DNA of 64,000 nucleotides, taken from contig LSRY02000068.1 of the NCBI GenBank assembly GCA_001643675.2, forward strand, positions 124,001 to 188,000, in the 5' to 3' direction. The notes beneath the pieces were generated by a model that did not search any database, had not been told where the DNA came from, and saw only the letters and a list, made by a program, of their open reading frames with translations. This document shows positions 24,395 to 35,463 of the stretch, in pieces. Position 1 is the first letter of the stretch, and each line of letters begins with the position of its first letter. The translations under genes and the position numbers were made by a program. The DNA comes from Monocercomonoides exilis (taxonomy: Eukaryota > Preaxostyla > Oxymonadida > Polymastigidae).

Positions 24395-24781
24395 AGTATT
24401 TTTATTGGCACCAGTTTTTTTATTGGCACCAAAAATTATTTTCATGATCTTCATTTCATTAAAGCTCATAAATCTGTTTCATAACTTAAGAACAATAAAC
24501 AAATAAAAATTAAGCTGTACGTCAAATATTTTTTTAAAAAACTTTCTCAGAAAAACGATCTAATAATTTTTAACTTTTATTTTTCGATCAACGTTTTGCT
24601 CGTATTTTGTTGACTGATTGCGGTTGCGAGTTTTTATCACTGTATTCACAAAAACAACTGTATTTTCCGTATTTGTTACTTATTCGTTTTTTTTTTTTTT
24701 GAATCATTTATTTAAGTGCATTTTTGCATTTCACCACTTTTGATTAAACATGCAAAATCAAGTGAATGCGTATGTTTTGTA
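24395..24781 (+). repeat. Left terminal inverted repeat of Merlin element
   Basis: Matches the reverse complement of 26513-26897 almost base for base, including a poly-T block followed by GAATCATTTATTTAAGTGCA. Confidence 0.85.
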
Positions 24782-25109
24782 AAAAAAAGGTCAAAAGATA
24801 TCGTTAAAATTATCTTTTTTTGTATATTATGCATGTTTTGAAAATAAACTTTTATTCAAAATTAAAAAGAAATCTAAGAATCATATTTTTCTTAAAGAAT
24901 TGCATTTATGGCATGATCCGATTATATCGGCACAACCAAAAATGATTTTAATCATTATATTTTGATTTGTTAAATATTATTACAAAAGAATATGCAAATA
25001 AAAATCCTAGGAATTTATTTATTTGAATGAACTTTTGAAGAAAAATATATTCACCCATAATAATTTTAGAAAATTATTTGTATTAAGGGTTCGTATTTTT
25101 TTTGATCTC

Positions 25110-26162
25110 ATGGCACGTGAACGAGACCTTCATGATGAGGAAACCATTTCTTCGCTGAACAAACTCTTCTACGACGAAACAAGCACATGGGAATGGTTCA
25201 AAAGAGAAATAATATCCATGAACCTCCCGATGTGTAGAATTCATAGATGCTATCAACGAATATATCATGATAAGAATTATCACTATTACGCTTGTCCAAA
25301 ATGCGAGATCAAGAAAAGCATTCTTTCAGGAACATCTTTAAGCAGAATAAAGATTGGACTAGGCGTTACTCTTCTGATTTGTTTATATTACTGGCTAGGG
25401 ATTCAAAACAAAACAATTTCTTTGCTTATTTCTGTTGATAAGGACACAGTCGGATACTGGGGAAGTGTGATTCGGTGCGCTTGCTCATAAATGTGGAACG
25501 AAAGACAGCAAGCAATTGGAGGCGAGGGAACAACAGTTGAAATTGATGAAGCAATTTGGCGAAAACGGAAGTACAGGAGAGGAAGAAAGAAAAAGCAAGT
25601 GTGGATTTTCGGAGGGGTGGAAAGATTAGAGGGTGGTGGAGCGGGGAAACTGTTTATGGTCGTCGTGCCAATCAGAAAAAAGGAAACTTTGATGCCAATT
25701 ATCCAGAAACACATAAAAGCTGGAACATTAATTATTTCCGATGAATGGCGTGCTTATTCTTCACAAGAAACAGTTGGATATAAGCATCAAACTGTGTGCC
25801 ACAAAAGACGTTTCAGAGACCCAGAAACTGGTTCGTATACAAATACAATTGAAGGGTTATGGCAACATTTGCGATGCACTTTCCCTCGATTTGGAACAAG
25901 GATCAGACTTATGCATGACTATCTTTCACTGTTTTTGGTGAAATCAACATTTAATTTTACGTTCATTCAATCAATAAAATATCTGTGTTTTGAAAAGGAA
26001 ATTGAACTTGTTCAAATGGAAGAAGAAGCAGAAGAAGAAATCATTGATGAAGACGAGGAGATTCCAGATATGGATGATGTTGTCAATGAAGATAGCGATG
26101 TTGAGTCTGATGAAGATTTCGGAGCAGGAGATGGAGCTAGTGCCTCTGAATATGAGCCTTAA
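25110..26162 (+). pseudogene. Merlin transposase broken by one in-frame stop
   Basis: The open frame runs from about 25110 (MARERDLHD) to a TAA at 25488-25490, then continues in the same frame from 25491 to 26162. The first part has an N-terminal helix, a zinc-ribbon-like block (CRIHRCY, then ACPKCEIKKSILSG) and a helix-turn region. The second part is the DDE domain of the IS1595/ISXO2-like group: VEIDEAIWRKRKYRRGR with the first Asp, VWIFGGVER, IISDEWRAY with the second Asp, and TGSYTNTIEGLW with the third catalytic position. It ends in a very acidic tail. Both halves match the family and only one codon separates them, so a single nonsense mutation is the simplest view. Read-through or sequence error cannot be excluded. 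Confidence 0.8.
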
Positions 26163-26512
26163 ATATTATTCTAATTTGAATAATATCATTTTAAAATGTT
26201 TTTATATATTTTCGAAGCTTTTTAAAAACAAATCAGTCACTTTTTTAATGAAAATTCGAAAATATTTATTTTTGATCAAAAAAGTTTTTTAACATTATTT
26301 TCTCCAAAAACACGTTTCCGCAATTTATCATACTCATATTACTTATGTACAGCATGTATTATTATTATCAGTAAAGTTTCAGAGAAATCTGGGCATACCG
26401 ATATATTCGGATAATGCCGCATTTATCTAAGTAATGACAAATTGGAAGTTATCCAATATCAATAATTTGTTTTCAAAAAAACTTACTATATATAATACAC
26501 TTCATGTCAATC

Positions 26513-26897
26513 GAAAAAACATACACATTAACTTGATTTTGCATGTTTTAACAAAAATGGTGAAATGCAAAAATGCACTTAAATAAATGATTCAAAAAAA
26601 AAAAACGAATAAGTAACAAATACGGAAAATACAGTTGTTTTTGTGAATACAGTGATAAAAACTCGCAACCGCAATCAGTCAACAAAATACGAGCAAAACG
26701 TTGATCGAAAAATAAAAGTTAAAAATTATTAGATCGTTTTTCTGAGAAAGTTTTTTAAAAAAATATTTGACGTACAGCTTAATTTTTATTTGTTTATTGT
26801 TCTTAAGTTATGAAACAGATTTATGAGCTTTAATGAAATGAAGATCATGAAAATAATTTTTGGTGCCAATAAAAAAACTGGTGCCAATAAAAATACT
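26513..26897 (-). repeat. Right terminal inverted repeat of Merlin element
   Basis: The reverse complement of the left repeat, with a few differences in the innermost 40 bp. Confidence 0.85.
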
Positions 26898-27784
26898 CAC
26901 CTACTAATATTTCATTAATTTTTCACTGCATTGAATCGAAGAATAAATCACTGACAATACCAATAAATTCTAAAAATAGTGGTTATCTCTGAAGAAAATT
27001 CAAAAGTTTGAACCATTCTTTACAAATTTTGAAGTTTTCGAAAATATGTTTATCTACATATGTGATTGTTTTTGAAATCACATTTTTTCATGCAAAATTT
27101 TCGGTTTGAAATTTTCCTTTGAATAGCAACAAAAGAACACAGAAAATGGAAAAGTCATGCAAAAGATATTTTTTTTTTATTTGAGCAAAGGCATTTGTTT
27201 TCAAAACAGTTGTAAATAATTATGCAATTGAAAAGAAAATATTTTCTCAAAAAAATAAACAATCTTTGAAAAAAAAATATTCCGAAAAAAGTTATGTTTC
27301 AAAAATGATAATCAATATATCATTATTCTTATTCGAATAATTGATCCTTTTTTATTCATATTTTTTTGTTCAAAAAGATAATCAGGAATGTTATAATTAT
27401 TTGCATAAAAAGTCGAACGTTTGAAAATTTTTCCCAATTATTGAATGAATGATTCAGGTCATAAAATAACAAATATTTTAATAACTTTCGAATAACACAT
27501 ACAATATAAACCGGTAATAATCACATCGGTTTTGCACAACTTTTTGTGACTATATCCGATTGTGACAATATTCGATGCTGCTTTGCACAGAAAAAAATAA
27601 AAATTAATTTATGAAATAATAAATTTTGTGTCGATTTTTTTTTCATTTTTGGAAATTCTACACAAATACACTTTTTTAACTTGCTTGAACAATTTTGATC
27701 ATAAACACACATTATTTTGACTTATTTGAGCACATTTTTGAAAAAGCGAAATTTTTTTAATTTTTGATCAAAAAATCGATTTTT
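26898..27784. other. AT-rich DNA between two mobile elements
   Basis: No coding sequence is supported. From about 27507 it resembles, in inverse orientation, the sequence just right of the next element (30425-30466), which may mark outer ends. Confidence 0.4.
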
Positions 27785-28363
27785 CGGCGAAATATTATCT
27801 AGGTGACAGTCGAATTAGGTGAAATGCATAACATTAAATTTTATATTTGTTGCTTCTTATGTTTATAAAATTACGATTATTGAACGACTCTCACTCCTTA
27901 TCGATCAAGTTTATTTAATTGCAAATAAATTTTTATAATGGGTTGGATCAACATGATGAATTGGTTGTTTCCATATCTTTGAATGGAAAACGAAAAACAC
28001 TTTGCAAGCTCGTATGCGCATATTAATTTTTGATTGTAATTCGTGTTCTGTTTGATATTTTTGGAAAAACATTTTGAACAAAGGAAACAGAAGAAAGGAT
28101 CATTGTTTTTCTGATTTTGTTGGAGATCTGTATAAATAAAAATCAACAGCAAACAAATCGTTTGTCCATTTTACAAATATTTAAATATACTCCTTTTTAA
28201 AATAAATTTATTTGTTATAAACAATTTTGTGCAAAAATAACATTTTCAATCAGAATAGCTGTAGCAATACTAAAAGAAAATAGAAAGTGGAATAAATGAA
28301 TGCATTGATAGATAAAATAATGAAAGAAGTATTTGGTAAGATTCTTTCAAGAGAATTATCAAT
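27785..28363 (+). repeat. Left 579-bp inverted-repeat arm
   Basis: The mirror copy of 29717-30295. It contains an 84-residue ORF rich in Lys, Asn, Cys and Phe with two CFxC-like spacings. This is unlikely to be a gene, but it is preserved in both arms. Confidence 0.85.
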
Positions 28364-29716
28364 ATTATTTAATAAAATGATTTTGGAAGTCAAAGTGGCA
28401 ATGGATAGTATATTACAATTTTTGATAATGATTTTGTAACATATCTCACTTTTTAGCTTTTTGTTTATTGATTTGAAGAATCTCAGTTGTTTTTGAGCAG
28501 CATTTTGCGAGAGAAGCAACAGCAGAACAGGAAGAGTTCACAAGATGGATAGATTGGAAGAAGAAAGAAGGGTAAATAAGCAAAGAAGAAAAGAAGGAGA
28601 TGATAAGGAAGAAAAAAAGAGAGTAAACGAGAAGGAGGAGAAGATAAAGAAATGTCAAATGAAGCAGTGATTGACAAGTCAATATGGAAGGCAGGAGGTG
28701 CGGGAACAGACAGCTCAGCCAAACGAAACAGAAACAGAGGAAAAGTCGAAGGCGACCGAAGAATAGCAGAAAAGGCGCTGATGTTGTGTTGCACCAGCTG
28801 CTATAAGGAAAGCTTCATTGCTTTGCATTTTTCCATCTTCCAGCGGAACGACAGGTTTTCTTTTTCGCAGGGAAAGCTTTCAAGAAGAAGATGAGGAGGA
28901 GGATTGAAAGAGGAGAATTGGAAGAGAAGGAGAAGGGAAATGGAGATGGACAAATTTAGCTGCTTATTCACTATTAATTTTATTTACGATACTAAATATT
29001 CTTTTTTGATATTTTGTTTATATATATTATTTTTTCCCTCGATTTTACTGTTTTCATTTAACAAAAATAAAGCGAAGGTAATAAAGTATTTGGTTTCCAA
29101 AATGTTTGAAGCCTTAAAGAAAAAATGGAAATGTTGTTTAAGCAATTATCAAATGTTGGTGATGTATTTGTGATTTGTTTCAAACAAAAAAGAATTGGAT
29201 GCTTGTTTATTTTGTTCTCAACAAAAAACAGTTAATTTTGTTTTTATTGAATTTGAAATATAAAAAAAAATCATTGATTGTTTGATCTTGTTCATTTCTT
29301 GAAATAAATCAAAAGTTTATTAACAATAAACAAACTTCTCATAATGACAAACATGAAGCTATTGTTTCAATAATTTTTCATCTCCTACCTTTGTTTCATC
29401 GTTTATCTTCTTTTCCTCTTTCTTCAACACAACTTTCAGAAAGAAGAGCACACGAATTGATAATCAGCTCAAAGTGTAATTATAACCAAGCATTGTGTAG
29501 CATTCGCAAAAATCAGTTGAAGCTTTTTGCTCTTTTCTTTTAATTTTCTTCCAATCTTTGAAAAAAATGATCTCCAAAATTTTCTTTCATTTAGAATCGT
29601 TATAAAATTAATAATATTCTATTTTCATCATTAAGCAATATCCTTTTAACTTATAGAACTCATTTGTACCTCTCAACAATCGTATTTTTATTTTTTAATT
29701 CAAAAAGCTTCTTCAA
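28364..29716. other. Core of palindromic element with purine-rich insert
   Basis: The middle, about 28480-28940, is purine-rich and more GC-rich than its surroundings and has open frames on both strands (28652-28894 + and 28483-28794 -). Its composition resembles exons of nearby genes rather than AT-rich element DNA. No family is recognisable. A captured gene fragment is possible. Confidence 0.35.
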
Positions 29717-30295
29717 ATTGATAATTCTCTTGAAAGAATCTTACCAAATACTTCTTTCATTATTTTATCTATCAATGCATTCATTTATTCCACTTTCTAT
29801 TTTCTTTTAGTATTGCTACAGCTATTCTGATTGAAAATGTTATTTTTGCACAAAATTGTTTATAACAAATAAATTTATTTTAAAAAGGAGTATATTTAAA
29901 TATTTGTAAAATGGACAAACGATTTGTTTGCTGTTGATTTTTATTTATACAGATCTCCAACAAAATCAGAAAAACAATGATCCTTTCTTCTGTTTCCTTT
30001 GTTCAAAATGTTTTTCCAAAAATATCAAACAGAACACGAATTACAATCAAAAATTAATATGCGCATACGAGCTTGCAAAGTGTTTTTCGTTTTCCATTCA
30101 AAGATATGGAAACAACCAATTCATCATGTTGATCCAACCCATTATAAAAATTTATTTGCAATTAAATAAACTTGATCGATAAGGAGTGAGAGTCGTTCAA
30201 TAATCGTAATTTTATAAACATAAGAAGCAACAAATATAAAATTTAATGTTATGCATTTCACCTAATTCGACTGTCACCTAGATAATATTTCGCCG
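29717..30295 (-). repeat. Right 579-bp inverted-repeat arm
   Basis: The reverse complement of the left arm. I could follow it base for base from CGCCG inward to ATTGATAATTCTC. Confidence 0.85.
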
Positions 30296-31258
30296 ATTTT
30301 TCATTGAAAAAAGTACCAATACTGAAATAAATTGTGATTATATATTTTCCTCCCTGTGATTACATGCGATGGAAAATGAATGAAAAACAAGCAATAAATG
30401 TCGGTGCATCGAAAAATGTGACAATAAACGAATGTGATTATATTCGACGTGATTATCTCCGGTTTAGACTGAATTTGTTTCCGTTTCAATAAAATGCATT
30501 TCACTTTTTTTGTATAACAATTCAAAAATTCGCAAAATCAATAACAAACTCGAAATATTTATTTGAATAAAAAACTCCCTCATCAATTACAATTAAAAAT
30601 TTTCATTTGAATATTTTTTTCGAAAAAATGTTCTCATTATTGACAAAAAATGAATTCATAATGAAACCAATCAAATTGAATCTCATCACCATTATTCGAA
30701 TGTTTTTGGAAGATATTATTATTACAATACGACCTCTATTCATTCCAGTTTTAACACATTTCGATATATGAAAAGTTGCAATTCATGCGTTAAAAGATGA
30801 AATTATAAAAGAACCATTAAATGGGGTCAAACTTATTCATTTATGAAAAAAACTCCGATTTGTTCCAAACTTTGACTTGAACTCAATCATTATTATTCTT
30901 GCATTCCAATGTCAAAAAAATACAGAAAAATTCTAAAATTGAGAAAAAAAATATGTTTGAAAAGAATGGAATAAAATTCAGAAAAGAAAATATTTCGTCC
31001 CAAATGTCTGTATTTTTTTTTTTTGAAAAGTTCTTATTGTTTAATTTTAAAATAAAATAAAAAATTAATATTTCGATCAAATTTCGGTTCTCACTCACGA
31101 AACTTTACAAAAATGGAAATAATGACATAACCAAGATTTTATTTTCTTAACAGCAAAATTTGGTGATTGGAAACAAAAATTTGATCGAAAGATGAAATTT
31201 TTATTTTTATTTGAAAATTAAACTTAAGAACTTATTCAAAAAATATTAGACAAATAAA
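30296..31258. other. AT-rich stretch right of the palindromic element
   Basis: No gene. GTGATTAT-type motifs recur at 30335-30466. The segment at about 31070-31200 looks distantly related to 59876-60010. Confidence 0.35.
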
Positions 31259-31468
31259 ATGGCTGATCCTTTTTGAAATCATACTTTCGTTCGAGTTTTG
31301 ATCAGAATTTTTATCTCAGTGGGATAAAGAAAAAATGAACTTAAACTATTCATGCATATTGTTCATGATGTTGTTATTGCAGAAACATATTTTATTCGAA
31401 AATCTCATAGAGAACAAAATTTTGATCAAAACTCGAATAAAAGTGTGTTTTCAAAAAGGAACAGCCAT
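31259..31468. mobile_element. MITE-like foldback, about 210 bp
   Basis: Left 31259-31325 and right 31405-31468 are imperfect inverted repeats of about 65 bp. They share ATGGCTG, TCCTTTTTGAAA and TTCGAGTTTTGATCA in the same order. There is no coding sequence, and no target-site duplication is clear. Confidence 0.55.
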
Positions 31469-31864
31469 ATTTTCATTTCTTTTTCTTTTTCTTTCTTTTG
31501 TTTTTTGAATTTGATACATCCTGTCTGGTGCTTCATAGTTCTTTTTCTTTTTTAATTTGAAAAGTTTGTTCAAAAAGATAAGAAAAAATGAAATGAAAGT
31601 TGCGAAATAAAAAAATGGTAATGTGTGGAGAAATGCTATTGATGTGCTCAATAATAAAAGAAATATAAAAGCTAACATTTCATTGGGAATTTTTAAAACA
31701 AAAATGAAAACAATACAATATTTTGGGAAGAGAGAATGAGGAAATGTTAAACAGTTGTATGAAAGAGCATTGAATACCCGCGTGATAGCAGATGGAACAA
31801 TAGCCTTTTTAATAAAAAGAAAAAGAAAAATCTGCAAATGCAAATTTCATATTTTAGTTGCAAT
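31469..31864. other. 3' flank of coiled-coil gene
   Basis: AT-rich DNA, probably the 3' UTR of the minus-strand coiled-coil gene. A minus ORF at 31451-31843 is hydrophobic and looks accidental. Confidence 0.4.
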
Positions 31865-34800
31865 TCACGATTCAAATTTCTCCCATTGTCCGTCTTCGCC
31901 ATTGTCTTCTTCAATTCCAGCCATTACAGAATCAATCTCACCGTCTCCAATATCATCTCCTCTTTCCTGGTTCTTTTCTTCTTCGGGTCTTTCTCCATTT
32001 TCTCCAATTGATTCGTCACTCAGCATTTCATCTTGTTGCATCTTTTGAGGAATTTGCACTTTTTGAGTGTAAAGAAGAGGATCCGGTGACAAATTGTCCT
32101 TTTCTTCTTCACTTCCATCAAAATTTTCGATATTTGCAGATTCTTCTTGCTTCCTAACGTTGTATTCATCTTCTTCTTTGTCCATTTCCGTAAATGACAT
32201 GTTATTGTCTTCTGTCTTGTCTGAAGTATCATTCAGGTTGTATTCATTCGAAACGTTATCATGTTGAATATTATCACTCAATGGAAATGGCTCCTGTCTG
32301 TCTTCGTTATATGCCCTTTGGTCTGATTCTTCAATTCTTTCACTCTCTTCTATTGGTTTATCTTCTTCTTTTCTTTTTTCTTCATCATTCCATCTTTTCC
32401 TCATTCTTTCTTCTTCCTCTTCCTCTTGTCTTCTTCTGTTTTCAGTTTCATTTTGATATCTTTTTTCTTTTTCCCTTTCCGATCTTTCCAACGAAGAGGA
32501 ATTCGAAGAAGGACGAGAGAAACTCTTCTCGTTTCTTTCAAAACTGACATTGCTCCTAACACTTCTCCTGTTATCTCTTCTTTGATCATCCAAATTGTCA
32601 TCAAACTGCACAGCTGGAGAACTCGAAGAGGAGAAAGGCGATGAATTGCGTGACACGGACATAGACAGATTGTCCTTTTGTGATGTTCTCGGGGCAGATG
32701 CGAACGAAGAAATGGGGGCTGTTTTCTCTAATCTTTGAGAAGGAGCAAACGCAGTCGCAGAACCAGTTCGTGTATGTGCTGAATGAATATCACTTTTTGT
32801 GCGATTGTTGGATCTCATTTGACGATGCTCATTTTCTGGTGTGTTTCTGCGTCTTTGGCTCGGCTGGTTGTAGCTGCGTTGTTGTGCTCCTTCTCTCTCA
32901 TCCCCTAAAAAATGCTCGTCTTCATCTTCATTTTGTCTTCCTTCTGGCGAATAATTCGTTCCATAATATCCATCATCACTTCCTCTTCTTCTATCTTCAG
33001 AGTATTCTTGCTCTTCGCTTCTCATCGGCATCCTTTCTCTTCTTTCTCTGCGACTGTCTGCGAAACGACTGTCGCGTCTGGGCATTTTCTCTTCTTCTTC
33101 ATCTTCATATCCATCGAACCTGTCTCTGCTGAATCCACCTCTATTATACCGCTGGTCATTAGCTCCTGCCTCCTCTCGTTCTTCCTCGTATTCTTTTTGT
33201 CTCATCTCAACATTATTTGATGGGGTGTTGCTTCTACTAGACGGTTCTGGTTTTGCCTTTTCTTTTTTGCTTTCTTTTTCTTCTTCACTTTTATCATCAT
33301 CTTTTCCCTTTTCTTTTCTTTTCTTGTCTTTGCCATCAGTTTCGCTATCAGTACTTTCATCATCTGAATCCTTCTTCTTCTTCTTCTTCTTTTTCTTCTT
33401 CTCTTTTTTGCTATCACTTGAGTCTTCGTCTTCTTCTCCCAGCTTTTCTTGCTCTGTCTCTTTGATCTTTTTCTTCAGATTCTTCAGCATTTTCTCCATT
33501 TTCTTGTTCGTCTCAACCATTTCCAGCAGTTCAGGCGCCTGATCCAATTTGAGAGCCTCCAAACGAGCAGCTTTTCTCTGCAGCCGCTCGTTTTCGTCGT
33601 GAAGAACACTGTTTTCGTCAATCAGCGCATTCAGCTCAGCTTTCAGCTCGGCTTCTTCGGCTGTTTCCTGTTGGATCTGTTGCTGAAGTGCATTTGTTTC
33701 ATCCAGAAGAGATTGAGTGGAGGTTGCTTTTGTTGACAGGAAGGCTTGGATTGCAGCAAGCTGTTTCGAATAGCACAAAATGTTTCAAATGATTTATGAA
33801 ATGGCACAAGAAAAATCATATTTAAAAATATATGTGAAAACAGATCGAAAAACGAAAAACAATTGATGCACACCCTTTCATTAATTGATTCTTTTTCAGC
33901 CATGGCAACTCCAAGCTGTGCAATTAACCTTCCTCTTTCTTCTTCATTCTCCTTCTTCTTTTTGTCCTCTTCTTCTGCTTTTCTTTGGATTTTCTTTCTT
34001 TCTTCTGCCTTTCCATTAAATGAATCTTCAGTCCTTTGCTTCTTTTTCTGTGCCTTTTGATATTCATCTTGCAATGCTTGTACAGTTGGCTGAAGCAGCG
34101 AGTGCTCTGTTTGAAGTGCTGAATTCGCTATCTAAAATATGCGCATGATTTTATTACGATACATTTACAACAACACAAAAAAATAGATGTTATAAATTAA
34201 AACATGTGAAAAATTGGTACATTAATTGCGATGAAAGAGAATAACACTCATTTGTAATCAAACCAAAGTTTTTGCGAGTGCTTCAGAGCTTCTTTTTATT
34301 TGCTCCTCAATTGTTGATACTTCGATCTCTCTTTGTTTGAGTGTCAGCTCATTCTGCCTTGTTTTCGTCTCCAGCCTTCGGATCTCCTCTTCCAGCATTT
34401 CCTTCTCGCGGGAAAATTCAGATCTGCTTCCTTCGCATTCGCTAAGCTTCACATTCAAGTCGTAGATAGACGATTCTATCTTGTTTTTCTGTTGAAGCAA
34501 AGGTTGAAGCTGAGACTAAAAGGATAAGAAATCAATAAAAATTGTCGTTATATTTTTGAAAACAATGCATTTTAGGTGAAAACAAAATAAAACAAGTCGT
34601 TTTCTTCATACATCCTTTTCTTTTAATTGTTTATTGTTATCTTCAATCTCTTTCGATAGATCAGATATTTTTTCGTTCTCCTCATCAATTAATTTCTGCA
34701 ATTTTTCCAAAGTGGACTTTACAGTTTTCAATTCTTCATCTTTTAAAGCAAGCGTAAATTCAAGACTTGCAATTTCCTGTGCCAATGGCTTTTTTTCTTC

Positions 34801-35359
34801 TTCACATGCTTCTCTAGCCAAACGTGCAGTTTCCTTTTCTGTTGCAACAATCTGTTCCAAATCTTGCTGAGCTTTTAACAAATTCTCTTTATCGGCTGTT
34901 AGCTTGTCAATTTGCTCTTGAAGCCTCTATTTAATGTAAATTTACGAAAAATTATAATCTAATTTTCAAATATTTAAAAAAAGAAATAAAAACTTTTTGC
35001 TCTTCTTGAGTATCAAGCTCAAGTTTTTGATAAAGTCTTCGAAGCTCTCTCATCGTTGGATCAACTTCAACATCGTCATCATCACCACTCGTCAAAAAAT
35101 TACCTCTTCTTTCTGATTGCCCTGAAGCAATCTTTTCTTTCAATAGTTTTGTCTCCATCTCCAATAAATGAATTTGACCTTGCAAATTTGCGATAAACTG
35201 TTGCGTTGCTAACTCTTCTTGATTTTTTTCTTGTTGAGGTGTGGCTGACCTTGCTCTAGGAGTTGATGTTAATGTTTGGCCTCTTTTCGCGCTTAAAGGC
35301 CGCGAATGAATTGGCCTAAACAACGAAGAACTTTGAGGCGATTTTCTCCCTCGTATCAT
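31865..35359 (-). CDS. Five-exon coiled-coil protein, unrecognised
   Basis: Exons 35359-34994, 34926-34612, 34515-34264, 34131-33874 and 33760-31865 all join in phase 0 (introns 67, 96, 132 and 113 bp), giving 1028 residues. The N-terminal ~60 residues are basic and Ser/Pro-rich. A LQGQIHLLEMETKLLKEK helix follows, then an almost unbroken coiled coil over about residues 50-500 with heptads across every exon junction. The last ~500 residues are disordered: Asp/Lys-rich, then Arg/Ser/Glu/Asn-rich. The architecture fits an axonemal, centrosomal or other cytoskeletal protein, but I do not recognise the family. The ATG at 35359 is the first in frame and faces the APC8 gene 104 bp away. Confidence 0.8.
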
Positions 35360-35463
35360 TCAGATGTAGACCCTTGTTTTATTCCAAAACGAATAGAAAC
35401 AATTTACAAAAATTTGAATTCCCCATAATTAGAGAGCTTTTATTTTTGATTTTATTTTAAAAA
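35360..35463. promoter_or_regulatory. Short divergent promoter, 104 bp
   Basis: Only 104 bp separate the start codons of the minus-strand coiled-coil gene and APC8, so both promoters must lie in it or overlap the genes. Confidence 0.4.

Larger units (their letters stand above)
24395..26897. mobile_element. Merlin-type DNA transposon
   Basis: A ~2.5-kb element with near-identical terminal inverted repeats of about 385 bp (24395-24781 and 26513-26897). Each starts with AGTATTTTTATTGGCACC and contains a second copy of TTTTTATTGGCACC. Weaker inverted similarity reaches further inward, to about 24945 and 26390. The interior encodes a Merlin/IS1595-like transposase. I could not find a clear 8-9 bp target-site duplication at these ends, so the exact termini are uncertain by a few bases. 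Confidence 0.8.
27785..30295. mobile_element. Palindromic foldback-like element with 579-bp arms
   Basis: The arms 27785-28363 and 29717-30295 appear to be exact reverse complements. The same 84-residue ORF occurs in both, at 27898-28152 (-) and 29928-30182 (+), in mirror positions. Arms begin CGGCGAAATATTATCTAGG. Both outer junctions are flanked by ATTTTT, a possible 6-bp target duplication, though weak evidence in AT-rich DNA. The ~1.35-kb centre has no transposase, so the element looks non-autonomous. Its family is not recognised. Confidence 0.7.

Noticed and set aside
25446-25504. Intron that would remove the transposase stop codon
   Set aside because: The visible GT...AG pair of about 44 bp is not a multiple of three and would shift the frame of a conserved domain.
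27898-28152. 84-residue ORF in each palindrome arm as a gene
   Set aside because: Its presence in both arms follows from the palindrome. It has no recognisable domain and its composition is AT-driven.
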